Below, one piece after another: positions 26,652-34,863 of a stretch of 64,000 nucleotides of DNA (positions are counted from its first letter, which is position 1; each line of letters begins with the position of its first letter). This DNA is from Phycisphaerae bacterium. Lineage in GTDB: Bacteria; Planctomycetota; Phycisphaerae; UBA1845; Fen-1342. The position numbers and the translations under genes are program-made. The stretch is from NCBI GenBank assembly GCA_017999985.1, contig JAGNKU010000019.1, forward strand, positions 1 to 64,000, written 5' to 3'. The notes under the pieces were generated by a model, which saw only the letters and a program-made list of their open reading frames with translations, was not told the DNA's origin and did no database searches.

Positions 26652-27506
26652 GTGGCCGACACGCCCCAGGACGCCGAGCAGCCGACGACGCCGGCCGGTG
26701 AAAGCACACCCGCCTCGACCGTGCCGAAGCGGTCGCGCAAGGCGCTGCACGAGATCACGTTCGTCACGTATCCGAAGCTGCTGTTCAGTTGGCCGATCAT
26801 CGTGCTGGGGTTCGCGCTGTACCCCCTCGCTTATCCCGAGACGCCCGTCGCCGCCGCGAGCGCACCGGTGGTGACCACGCAGACCGCGCCGGCCGCGACC
26901 GCGCCGGCCACGGCACCGGTGTCGCGCCGGCTGGAGATCATCGGCTGGGTCTACATCTGGGCGGTCGTGCTGGTGCTGCTCACGCTGGGGGTCGACGTCG
27001 AACGGAACATGGCCGTGTTCTGGATTCTGCTGGTCGCGGCCGTCTACATCCTCGGCCTGTGGCTGCACGACGTGAAGGGCTTCACGCTCTTCGGCGACAT
27101 CTACCGCTGGTTCGGCAACCTGAACGTGCAGTACGACCGCAAGCTCGGCCTGACCCTGAGTATACTGCTGGGGGTGCCCTACGTGCTCATGCTGCTGTGG
27201 GCGCGGCTCAACGACCGCTGGCGCATCACGCACAACGAGTTCGAGCACTACACCTTCGGCAAGATGAACGACTCGCTGGGTCGCGGGGCCAAGACAATCC
27301 GCACGGACTTCCCCGACGTGTTCGAGCTGATCCTCGGGCTGGCCGGCACGCTGATCGTCTACAACTCGACGGGCACCAAAGAGCTACGTCGCATTCCGCA
27401 TGTGATGTTCCTCCCGTTCGTCCGCCGGCGGCTGAACCAGATCCTCGAAACCACGGCGATCACCGCCGCGGCCACGGAAGACGAAGAGGAGGGTGAGGAA
27501 GGATAG
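26652..27506 (+). CDS. Membrane protein with PH-like C-terminal domain, unknown function
   Basis: 284 residues. A Thr/Pro-rich cytoplasmic N-terminus precedes hydrophobic helices at about 45-64, 95-118, 120-136 and 170-192. A soluble domain follows with WRITHNEFEHYTFGKMNDSL and ELILGLAGTLIVY, resembling a bacterial PH-like fold, and the tail is acidic. AAGGAG lies just before the GTG at 26652. I do not recognise a characterised family. It is convergent with the HoxU-like gene. Confidence 0.72.
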   Translation: MADTPQDAEQPTTPAGESTPASTVPKRSRKALHEITFVTYPKLLFSWPIIVLGFALYPLAYPETPVAAASAPVVTTQTAPAATAPATAPVSRRLEIIGWVYIWAVVLVLLTLGVDVERNMAVFWILLVAAVYILGLWLHDVKGFTLFGDIYRWFGNLNVQYDRKLGLTLSILLGVPYVLMLLWARLNDRWRITHNEFEHYTFGKMNDSLGRGAKTIRTDFPDVFELILGLAGTLIVYNSTGTKELRRIPHVMFLPFVRRRLNQILETTAITAAATEDEEEGEEG

Positions 27507-27514
27507 CGCGCGGC

Positions 27515-28189
27515 TCAGGTCCGCGGTTTGTTCCGCGGCGTGCGGAGTGACAAGGCCCCGGTCGGACAGGCGCCGGCACAACGCCGGGCGGCAGTCCGCA
27601 GCGCCTGATCGAGCGTGCCGTCAAAGGGTACATCGACGCGCAGCTCGAAGCCGCGGCCGACCAGCGTGAGCCCGAGCGGCTCGCCCGCCTGCTGGGCGAG
27701 CTGGACACAGATCCCGCACAGGATGCATTTACCAGGGTCGTACGCGATTTCCGGGTGCGCGTACCGGGCGGCGGCTTCCGCGTCGCGCCGCACGCCGCGA
27801 AAACGGGCCGGGTCCGCGCCATACAACGCCCCGTACTTGCGCAGCCGGCACAAGTCGTGTTTGGCGCAATCGCAGGGCCCATCCAGACCGGCCGCCGGGG
27901 AGGCGCAGTGATCGCTCAGCAGCAGCTCCAGCGCGGTGCGGCGCAGCGCGCGGATGTCGTCCGTTTCGCTCGCGACGCACAGCCCGTCCGTCGCGGGCGT
28001 CGCACAGGCGGGTACGATCCGGTCCGGGTCCTTCACGCGCACCACGCACGCCATGCAGGACGTGTTCGGCGTGCAGCCGGGGTGGTAGCACAGCGCGGGG
28101 ATGTCGATCCCCAGCTTGCGGGCGGCGGCGAGCAGATTGCTCCCCGGCGTCACCTCGACTTCACGGCCGTCGATCGTCACGCGCGGCAT
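27515..28189 (-). CDS. HoxU/NuoG-N-like iron-sulfur protein
   Basis: 224 residues with the N-terminal module of NuoG, HoxU and HydA. It has a [2Fe-2S] ferredoxin domain (CYHPGCTPNTSCMAC followed by VPACAT), a His/Cys segment (SDHCASP...CDCAKHDLCRL) and a [4Fe-4S] motif (CILCGIC...CAGACPTGAL). It lacks the NuoG molybdopterin-like part and the hydrogenase H-cluster domain, so it is only the electron-wire part of such enzymes. The Met at 28189 is chosen over one 13 codons upstream inside a palindromic repeat. It is the last gene of the redox operon, 148 bases after the NuoE-NuoF fusion. Confidence 0.85.
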   Translation of the reverse strand: MPRVTIDGREVEVTPGSNLLAAARKLGIDIPALCYHPGCTPNTSCMACVVRVKDPDRIVPACATPATDGLCVASETDDIRALRRTALELLLSDHCASPAAGLDGPCDCAKHDLCRLRKYGALYGADPARFRGVRRDAEAAARYAHPEIAYDPGKCILCGICVQLAQQAGEPLGLTLVGRGFELRVDVPFDGTLDQALRTAARRCAGACPTGALSLRTPRNKPRT

Positions 28190-28203
28190 GCTGGGGGCCT
28201 TTT

Positions 28204-28340
28204 CACCACTAAGACACCAAGACACCAAGAAATGCCTGCGGGTTCAGCACTTGAGCGCCTGCGCGCGAGGGGACCGTCGATCGGTGATGCCAACCGACTT
28301 AAAGAGCACCCTTGGTGCCTTTGTGTCTTGGTGCTATTCA
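28204..28340. repeat. Palindromic element with 8-bp-period arms
   Basis: The left arm (28207-28230) is three 8-bp units CACTAAGA, CACCAAGA, CACCAAGA. The right arm (28310-28333) is the reverse complement type: CCTTGGTG, CCTTTGTG, TCTTGGTG. The spacer is about 79 bases. The element fills the gap between the NuoE-NuoF stop (28338-28340) and the HoxU-like start. It could fold into a long imperfect hairpin in the message or be an interspersed repeat. Confidence 0.85.
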
Positions 28341-31118
28341 TAGAATCACGATCGCTGACTCCGGACAGCGAATTCTACATACGTCGCAGCGTGTGCACTT
28401 GTCGGCATCGATTTCGTGGCGCTCGTACGGGCGCAGCTCAATCGCGCCCGCCGGGCAATGCTGTGCGCAAATCGTACACCCGGTGCAGGCCTCGCCGACC
28501 GTGTAACGAACCAGGGCCTTGCACTTGCCGGCCGGGCAGCGACCCGCGAGATGGGCTTCATACTCCGCCCGGAAGTAACGCAGCGTCGTCAACACCGGGT
28601 TTGGGGCCGTCTTGCCAAGGCCGCAGAGGCTGCTCTGCTGGACTGCGCGGGCCAGCTCTGCCAGTGTCGCCAGATCGTCCGGTCGCGCCTGGCCCGCACA
28701 CAGCCGTTCGAGAATCTCCAGCATCCGGCGGGTGCCGATGCGGCACGGCGTGCATTTCCCGCACGACTGATTCTGCGTGAAGCCCAGAAAGTAGCGGGCC
28801 ATGTCCACCATGCAGTCGGTCTCGTCGAGCACGACCAGCCCGCCCGACCCCATGATCGCCCCGAGCCCGGCCAGCGCTTCATAGTCCACCGGCGTGTCCG
28901 CGAGCGTGGCGGGGATGCAGCCGCCGGAGGGGCCGCCGATCTGCACAGCCTTAAACGCGCGCGGGCGCGGGCCGGCAGCCGTCTCTTCGTCGCGGACGCC
29001 GCCGCCGATGTCCTCCACGATCTGGCGGATGGTGATGCCCATCGGGACTTCGATCAGCCCGCCACGGCGAACCTTGCCGGCCAGGGCGAAGACCTTAGTG
29101 CCCTTACTGGTCGGCGTGCCGAGGGCGGCAAACGCCTCCGGGCCGTGTCGCACAATCCACGGCACGAGCGCGTAGGTCTCGACGTTGTTGACCAGCGTCG
29201 GGCGCCCGCCCAAGCCCTGCTCGGCGGGGTACGGCGGACGCAATGCCGGCGTGCCGCGCTGCCCCTCCAAGGTCGCGATGAGCGCGGTTTCCTCGCCGCA
29301 GACGAACGCGCCAGCGCCCTGCACGACGCGCAGGTGCAGCCGCAGGCCGCGCCTGAGGATGTCGTCACCGAGCAGGCCGCGCTCCACGCAGCGCTGCTCG
29401 GCCGCGCTGATGCGCTCGACGGCCAGCGGGTACTCGGCGCGGATGTAGAATATGCCGTCGGTCGCACCGGTCGCGTACGCCGCAATGGCGAGCCCCTCGA
29501 TGACGCGGTACGGGTACGACTCCATGATCATACGGTCCATGAACGCGCCGGGGTCGCCTTCGTCGCCGTTGCAGATCACGTGCTTCAACTCGCCGGGCGC
29601 GGCGCGCACCTTGGACCACTTCTGCCAGGTGGGATAGCCCGCGCCGCCACGGCCGCGCAGGCCGCTGCGGCGAATCTGCTCGATCAGCACATCGGGCGCG
29701 ATCGGTTCCCCGAGACAGCGCCGCAGGGCCATGAAGCCGTCGTGCGCGAGGTATTCGTCCAGATCGAGCGGGTCCAGGTCGCCGCAGTGCTCCGTCGCGA
29801 TGTGCCGCTGCGGACCGAGAAAGGCGGCGACCGGCGGATCGCGCAGCTCGATGGCGCGCCGGGCAACCGCGGCCCGTTGCGCGCCGTCGCGCCAGTGCGC
29901 CACCGTACTCGTCAGCCGGCGCGCGAGACCGGCAGGCTTGAAATGCCGCCGGACGATGGCGCGGGCGTGCTCGGGCCGGATGCGCGTGTAGCGCGCCGGC
30001 GTACCATGGGCGGGATGGACCTCGACGAACGGCGTCTGGTGACACATGCCGACGCAGCCGACGCGCTTCACGGCGGCTTGGGCGCCCGCGGCGCTGAGCG
30101 CGTCTTGCAGCGCCGCGTACACCGCCTCGCTGCCGTTCGCGATGCAGCACGAGCCGAGACCGATGCGGATCTCGGTGGCGCCAGGCGCGCGCGGTACCGG
30201 CGCGACGCTGTGGCGCGTGGGTGTGGCGGGTGAGTTGGCCGCCGCGTGCACCAGATCGGTCACGCCGTCGGCCTGCACGTGTCCGTGCGTGACGCCGTTT
30301 ACCTGCATGACCGGCGCGAGCGTGCAGCAGCCGAGGCACGGCACAGCCTGCACGGTGAATTCGTGCTGGGCGTCGGTATCCGCGCCGGGCGCGATACGCA
30401 GTTGCCGCCGCAGTTCATCGGTGATGTGCCCGGCGCCGGCCACGTGGCACGCGGTTCCATGACAGACGGTAACCACGTGCCGTCCGATCGGCGTGTGCCG
30501 AAAGTTCGGGTAGAAGCTGGCCACGCCGGCCAACTGTGCCGGCGTGATCTCGGTCCGTTCGCACACGCGGTGCAGTGCGGCCTGCGGCAGGTAGCGATAG
30601 TGGGCCTGAATCGCCTGGAGAATCGGGATGGCAGCGGGCGGCTGGCGTCCCAGGCGCGCGACGATCGCGTCTATGGCACGCAGATCCACGCTCTCGACGA
30701 CCGGCAGCGGCCGCGCGGCCGACTCCGGTGGCGACGTGGCGGCAGCGGACGAGCGCACGTGCAGCTCGACGACTTGCCGCGGCGGCGGACACGCCGGGAT
30801 GCGCAGCGTGAGCAGCCACTTGGCGCTGACCAGAAACACCGCGGCCGCCGCCAACAGCGTCTTTGCCAGCACGCCGGTGCGTGCTTCGCGCGCCAGCGTC
30901 GCCTGGGTCTGCCGGTCGTACTCGGCCTGCAATTCCGCGGCAGCGCCCGCCTCCAACCGCCCGCGTTCGAGCAGCACCTGCACGCGGGCCTGGTGCGCGG
31001 GCAGCGCGCGCAGCGCGACGACCGCGTCAAGCGTGAGCCAGCCACCGGCAAACAGCACGCCCGCGCCGGCCAGTACGGCCAAGACCGCCAGCACGCGTTG
31101 GCGCCCGGGGGAACTCAT
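28338..31118 (-). CDS. Membrane-anchored NuoE-NuoF fusion (HydC-HydB-like NADH dehydrogenase module)
   Basis: 926 residues. A membrane hairpin (TMs about 8-30 and 86-106) leads into a NuoE-type thioredoxin-like [2Fe-2S] domain with C219, C224, C261 and C265. A second thioredoxin-like [2Fe-2S] segment (CC at 324-325, C355, C359) follows, then a full NuoF: GLRGRGGAGYPTW (FMN/NADH), CNGDEGDPGAFMDR, LVNNVETY and the [4Fe-4S] block SCGKCTPCRIGT. At the C-terminus is a 2x[4Fe-4S] ferredoxin (CTGCTICAQHCP, CTRCDVCRIRCP). NuoF with extra N- and C-terminal clusters is the HydB/HndC layout. The ATG at 31118 overlaps the NapH-like stop (ATGA); the longer ORF upstream is a shadow of that gene. Predicted role: oxidising NADH at the cytoplasmic face. 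Confidence 0.88.
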   Translation of the reverse strand: MSSPGRQRVLAVLAVLAGAGVLFAGGWLTLDAVVALRALPAHQARVQVLLERGRLEAGAAAELQAEYDRQTQATLAREARTGVLAKTLLAAAAVFLVSAKWLLTLRIPACPPPRQVVELHVRSSAAATSPPESAARPLPVVESVDLRAIDAIVARLGRQPPAAIPILQAIQAHYRYLPQAALHRVCERTEITPAQLAGVASFYPNFRHTPIGRHVVTVCHGTACHVAGAGHITDELRRQLRIAPGADTDAQHEFTVQAVPCLGCCTLAPVMQVNGVTHGHVQADGVTDLVHAAANSPATPTRHSVAPVPRAPGATEIRIGLGSCCIANGSEAVYAALQDALSAAGAQAAVKRVGCVGMCHQTPFVEVHPAHGTPARYTRIRPEHARAIVRRHFKPAGLARRLTSTVAHWRDGAQRAAVARRAIELRDPPVAAFLGPQRHIATEHCGDLDPLDLDEYLAHDGFMALRRCLGEPIAPDVLIEQIRRSGLRGRGGAGYPTWQKWSKVRAAPGELKHVICNGDEGDPGAFMDRMIMESYPYRVIEGLAIAAYATGATDGIFYIRAEYPLAVERISAAEQRCVERGLLGDDILRRGLRLHLRVVQGAGAFVCGEETALIATLEGQRGTPALRPPYPAEQGLGGRPTLVNNVETYALVPWIVRHGPEAFAALGTPTSKGTKVFALAGKVRRGGLIEVPMGITIRQIVEDIGGGVRDEETAAGPRPRAFKAVQIGGPSGGCIPATLADTPVDYEALAGLGAIMGSGGLVVLDETDCMVDMARYFLGFTQNQSCGKCTPCRIGTRRMLEILERLCAGQARPDDLATLAELARAVQQSSLCGLGKTAPNPVLTTLRYFRAEYEAHLAGRCPAGKCKALVRYTVGEACTGCTICAQHCPAGAIELRPYERHEIDADKCTRCDVCRIRCPESAIVIL

Positions 31119-32059
31119 GGTACCGGTGGCCCGGAGGTCCGCACGCGATGGCGCGGACAGCGGTTGAAGCAGCGGGCGCAGAACAGGCACGCGGAGCGCA
31201 CCGCCCGCAGCTGTTCGATCGCTCCGTATGGGCACGCCTCGGCACACAGGCCGCAATCCAGCTCCTTGTCCGGCGTGACCGTGACGCCACGCCACGAGAG
31301 GCGCGACAACAGCGACAGCAGCGCGCCATACGGGCAGAGGTAGCGGCAATACGGCCGGCCGATGAACATTCCAAGAATCAGCAGCCCGGCGCCGATCAGC
31401 AACATGTGCAGCGGCCCGGTGAAGCGGAAGAAGCCGACGAACGGATCGAAGCGGCAGATGATGAAGTCGCGATCCACGGCAGGCAGCGCGGCGAACCAGA
31501 TCGCCAGTCCCAGGTAAGCCCACTTCAGCAGGCCGAGCCCCTGGTCGAGCCGGCGTGGCACGTGCACCGGCCGCAAGACGACGAGTTCCTGAATCGCACC
31601 GAGCGGGCACACGCCGCCGCAAAACGCCCGGCCGAACAACAGCGCAAACACGAGCGGCAGGAAAAAGATCGCGATGGCAATCAGCGAGAGGGCGTACGTT
31701 GAATCGACCAGCGCGACGGTCACGTTCTGGATCGCGCCGATCGGGCAGAGGCAACCCTCGCGGTAGAAGCCGAAGTATGCCAGGCAAAAGATAGTGAGCG
31801 CGACCAGCGCCGTGCGGCTGCGGCGCTGGAGGACGATCCAGCTCGCCGCCCCCAGCGCCGCTGCCAGGACGACCACATCGACGATCTCGCGCCACAGGGC
31901 GCGAGGCAGCGCGCGCTGCACGACCGGCGTCACGTAGTCAGCGCCAATGTCTTCGGCACTTGGTGCGGCGTCAACCGGGCGATGGTACTCCTGCGCCACG
32001 GCCGCGGTGGCCGCGAGCAACAGAAGCAGCAGGAGGGTGCAGCGCCAACCCACGTTCAC
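31115..32059 (-). CDS. NapH/NosR-like membrane ferredoxin
   Basis: 314 residues with a signal-like first helix, about six further TM helices, and three CxxxCP loops (CLCPIGAIQ, CGGVCPLGAIQ, CRYLCPYGALL). A C-terminal 2x[4Fe-4S] segment follows (CGLCAEACPYGAI and CLFCARCFNRCP). NapH and NosR relatives pass electrons between quinol, flavin or iron-sulfur centres across the membrane. It is ATGA-coupled on both sides, to the Tat ferredoxin upstream and the NuoE-NuoF fusion downstream, so it probably transfers electrons between them. Confidence 0.88.
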   Translation of the reverse strand: MNVGWRCTLLLLLLLAATAAVAQEYHRPVDAAPSAEDIGADYVTPVVQRALPRALWREIVDVVVLAAALGAASWIVLQRRSRTALVALTIFCLAYFGFYREGCLCPIGAIQNVTVALVDSTYALSLIAIAIFFLPLVFALLFGRAFCGGVCPLGAIQELVVLRPVHVPRRLDQGLGLLKWAYLGLAIWFAALPAVDRDFIICRFDPFVGFFRFTGPLHMLLIGAGLLILGMFIGRPYCRYLCPYGALLSLLSRLSWRGVTVTPDKELDCGLCAEACPYGAIEQLRAVRSACLFCARCFNRCPRHRVRTSGPPVP

Positions 32060-32640
32060 GACTTCACCGGGACGCGCTGGTATGCTTCATCCGGGCAGGC
32101 GATGGCGATCGAGCAGCGGTTGCAGTCCACACACAAGTTGTGGCGCACTTCGAGGCGGATCGAGCTGAGGCCAGCCGGTTCCTTGCAGCCCATCACGCAC
32201 TTGCCACAGCCGTTGCAGAGCTGCTCATCGATCACGTATTCGTAGTAATTGTTCGCCGGGTCCGTCGGATCAATGTCGCCGATGGCCTCGCGCTTGATCG
32301 CGTCGCGCGGGCAGAGCTTCTGACTGGGCAGGCCCTGCGTGTTCACGGCGCTCTTGATCTCGAAGTACGCGGGGCAGATGTAGCAGCGGCCGCATTTCGC
32401 GTGGTCGTTGACGGCGCGGACGGCCGACAGCGGCAGGACACACGTCGTGGAGCAGAGTTCGCACGCCGGCACGCCGACCGCGCCGAGCCGGCTGTTGATG
32501 CACTTCTCGGGATCGAGCCCCCACGCGCCCTCCGCGACGGCCTTGCGGCTCAGGTAGGCGACGATACCGCCGACGCCCACCAGGGCAGCGCCACGGACGG
32601 CGTGTCCAAGCACGTCGCGCCGCGTCGGCTGGTCCTTCAT
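32056..32640 (-). CDS. Tat-type ferredoxin (NapG/MauM-like)
   Basis: 194 residues. The N-terminus has a twin-arginine-like TRRDVLG followed by a hydrophobic stretch, so it is probably exported to the periplasm. Cys-rich motifs include ELCSTTC, CGRCYIC, CNGCGKCVMGCKEP and CVDCNRCSIAIACP, enough for up to four [4Fe-4S] clusters as in NapG/MauM-type proteins. It overlaps the propeller gene upstream and the NapH-like gene downstream by 4 bases each. Predicted role: periplasmic electron carrier partnering the NapH-like protein. Confidence 0.85.
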   Translation of the reverse strand: MKDQPTRRDVLGHAVRGAALVGVGGIVAYLSRKAVAEGAWGLDPEKCINSRLGAVGVPACELCSTTCVLPLSAVRAVNDHAKCGRCYICPAYFEIKSAVNTQGLPSQKLCPRDAIKREAIGDIDPTDPANNYYEYVIDEQLCNGCGKCVMGCKEPAGLSSIRLEVRHNLCVDCNRCSIAIACPDEAYQRVPVKS

Positions 32641-34844
32641 TGCGGCACCTCCGCCGCGGCCGGCGCACTGGTCGGCTGAGACGACGGCACCGGTTCATAC
32701 ACACGAATTTCCAGCCGCACGGTATCGGCCACATAGATCCGGTCGTGTGAATCGACGGCGATGTCCATGTTCTTGCAGTTCGGTTCGAAGTCGTCCGTGG
32801 CGACGACTGTCAGCAGCTCGCCGGTTGGATTATAGACTTTCACGCGCGGGCCGGCCTTCTCCGTCACGACGATGTGGCCGTCGCGAGTCAGCGCGATGTT
32901 CGTCGGATTGCAGCAACCCGGAAAGCCCGCCGGGTCCTGGCCGTCAAAGCGCCCCCACTGCCCCAGCAATTCGCCCTCGAGATTGAAACGCTGGACACGG
33001 TGCATGCCCGCGTTGGCGGCGTGAAGCGTCCCCTGCGCGTCGCTGGCGAAATCGAGGTGGCGGTTGGGTACCAGGAAACCGCGCATGCGATTGTCGTTGC
33101 CCAGATCGCCGCGCCACCGGCCACGCGGGTCGTACCGGCGAAGACAGCGGTCCCGCGTGTCCGCAATCACGACCTCGCCGCGCACGAAGCCGATCGCCGT
33201 CACCAGCCCCAGCCGCTCGGGATCGGCCCAGGTGTCGAGGAGTCTGCCCGTTTCGTCGAAGACCTCGATCTGCCGTTCTTCACCCACGAAGACGCGCCCA
33301 TCGGCCGCAACGGCGACACAATAGCCCGGCTTCTGCGTGTCCCAACCCCGCAGAAACTTCCCTTCGGGCAACAGAATCGCCAGTTTGGAGTCGCCGACGG
33401 CGTAAATGCGGTCCTGGGCATCGATCGCCAGGCCGCGCAGCTCGTCAGCAAACTGCCCCGGCCCGGCGCCACGACCGCCGATGACGCGGAGCTGGCGGTA
33501 TGCCACCTTCGGCTCATCACGCGCCGCGAGCAGGAGCAGGCAATTCACGTGCCCGAGTCCGGCCCCGCGACCGACGGACGCGCTCTTCGCCGCGGGCTGA
33601 CCAACTTCGATGCAGACCATCTTCGTCATGTCGCGCAGGACGAGCTTGCCGTCGGACAGCGCCATCGGCCCCCAGACGTTGTCGCCATTGAGCACCTGCG
33701 CGTGGGCGAGCTCGCGGTACTCCTGCGTGTTCGCTTCCAGCAGCCGCAGCAGGCCGGTCTTGCCTTCGAGCGCGAAGATCAGCCCATCCACGAGCAGGAA
33801 GCTCCCCAAGTCGAAATCCGCGTGGCCCGCGCTGGTCCAGACGATCTTGCCGTCGAGGTCCAGGCACGTGAACAGGCCCCGCTGCTTCTTGCCGACGGCG
33901 AAGAGATGATCCTCGTAGAGGATCGGCGTGTGGACCTCCGAGTTCCACTCCTCCGTGGTCAGCTCGAACACGGTCTCCGTGCTGAACTTCCCGCCGTCGT
34001 TTTTCACGCGGATCATGACCGTGCCCGCGTCGTAGCCCGAGGTCATGAACACGCGGTCCGGCGGAATGGCCAGCGGCGACGGCGCCACCGCGACGTTGAA
34101 CTTGCGCGCGTGATGCCAGAGCAGCGTGCCGTCGTCCGCCCGCACGCCCAGCACGCCGAACAACGTGCACCACAGGTATTGCTTCACGCCGCCGAGCTCG
34201 GCCGGCATCACCGACGCGTGCGAGAGCGGCCAGTTTTCCGGGTTCGGCGTGCGCCACAGCTCGCGGCCGGTGGCCTGGTCGAAGGCGACGATGAGCGCCG
34301 CCCCGCCGACTCCCAGCACCACGCGGTCGCCGTCCAGCAGCGGGTTCTGGCCGTTGTACCAGGGCGGGATTTGCGCCTGGTAATCGGCGACGAGATCCTT
34401 GCGCCACAGTTCCTTGCCGGTCTCGGCGTCGAGGCAATGGAAGATGCACTTCGGATCGAGCGTGAACACGCGCCCCCCCGCCACGGCCGGCGTGGTGCGC
34501 GTGATCCCGTGGTTCGGCCGGATGGTCTTGCTCTCCCTGAAGCGCCAGAGTTCCTTACCGTCCGTCAACGTCAGGCACCGAACGCTCCACTCCTTCGCGT
34601 CGCGGTCGTAGTCGTTGAAGTACACGCGGCCGGCCACGATCGCCGCGGCGGCATAGCCCTGGCAGGCCTCCACCGTCCAGAGCACCTTCGGCCCACCGTC
34701 AGGCCACTGCCGCAGCAGGCCCGTCTCACGGGCGATGTTGTCGCGCTGCGGGCCGCGGAATTGCGGCCAGTCCGCCGCGCGCGCCATGGCGGCCAGCCCC
34801 GCCGCCGCGCACAGAGTCAGTAGTACCGTGAATCGTCGCCGCAT
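32637..34844 (-). CDS. Exported PQQ-like plus NHL beta-propeller protein
   Basis: 735 residues. A signal peptide ends near AMARA and is followed by DWPQFRGPQRDN, then a PQQ-like (outer-membrane PQQ/quinoprotein-type) propeller to about residue 400 with repeats such as DAETGKELWRK and DDGTLLWHH. A second, NHL-type propeller lies in the C-terminal half (AIDAQDRIYAVGDSKLAIL, TRDGHIVVTEKAGPRVKVYNP). No heme motif and no clear PQQ-ligand set was seen, so it may be structural or sensory rather than a dehydrogenase. The ATG at 34844 is chosen at the start of the signal peptide. It is the first gene of the redox operon. Confidence 0.83.
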   Translation of the reverse strand: MRRRFTVLLTLCAAAGLAAMARAADWPQFRGPQRDNIARETGLLRQWPDGGPKVLWTVEACQGYAAAAIVAGRVYFNDYDRDAKEWSVRCLTLTDGKELWRFRESKTIRPNHGITRTTPAVAGGRVFTLDPKCIFHCLDAETGKELWRKDLVADYQAQIPPWYNGQNPLLDGDRVVLGVGGAALIVAFDQATGRELWRTPNPENWPLSHASVMPAELGGVKQYLWCTLFGVLGVRADDGTLLWHHARKFNVAVAPSPLAIPPDRVFMTSGYDAGTVMIRVKNDGGKFSTETVFELTTEEWNSEVHTPILYEDHLFAVGKKQRGLFTCLDLDGKIVWTSAGHADFDLGSFLLVDGLIFALEGKTGLLRLLEANTQEYRELAHAQVLNGDNVWGPMALSDGKLVLRDMTKMVCIEVGQPAAKSASVGRGAGLGHVNCLLLLAARDEPKVAYRQLRVIGGRGAGPGQFADELRGLAIDAQDRIYAVGDSKLAILLPEGKFLRGWDTQKPGYCVAVAADGRVFVGEERQIEVFDETGRLLDTWADPERLGLVTAIGFVRGEVVIADTRDRCLRRYDPRGRWRGDLGNDNRMRGFLVPNRHLDFASDAQGTLHAANAGMHRVQRFNLEGELLGQWGRFDGQDPAGFPGCCNPTNIALTRDGHIVVTEKAGPRVKVYNPTGELLTVVATDDFEPNCKNMDIAVDSHDRIYVADTVRLEIRVYEPVPSSQPTSAPAAAEVPQ

Positions 34845-34863
34845 GGCGTCGGGGGTTCGCGTC

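Noticed and set aside
28204-28340. Possible CRISPR-like array from the tandem CACCAAGA units
   Set aside because: Units are 8 bp, contiguous and inverted on the other arm, with no spacers and no cas genes.
28338-31895. A 1185-codon ORF covering NuoE-NuoF and much of the next gene
   Set aside because: The first ~260 codons are a low-complexity frame antiphase to the NapH-like gene; the real start is the ATG at 31118 that overlaps the NapH-like stop.
32874-34823. A 649-codon plus-strand ORF opposite the propeller gene
   Set aside because: His/Arg/Val-rich shadow reading; the minus strand has the signal peptide and propeller repeats.
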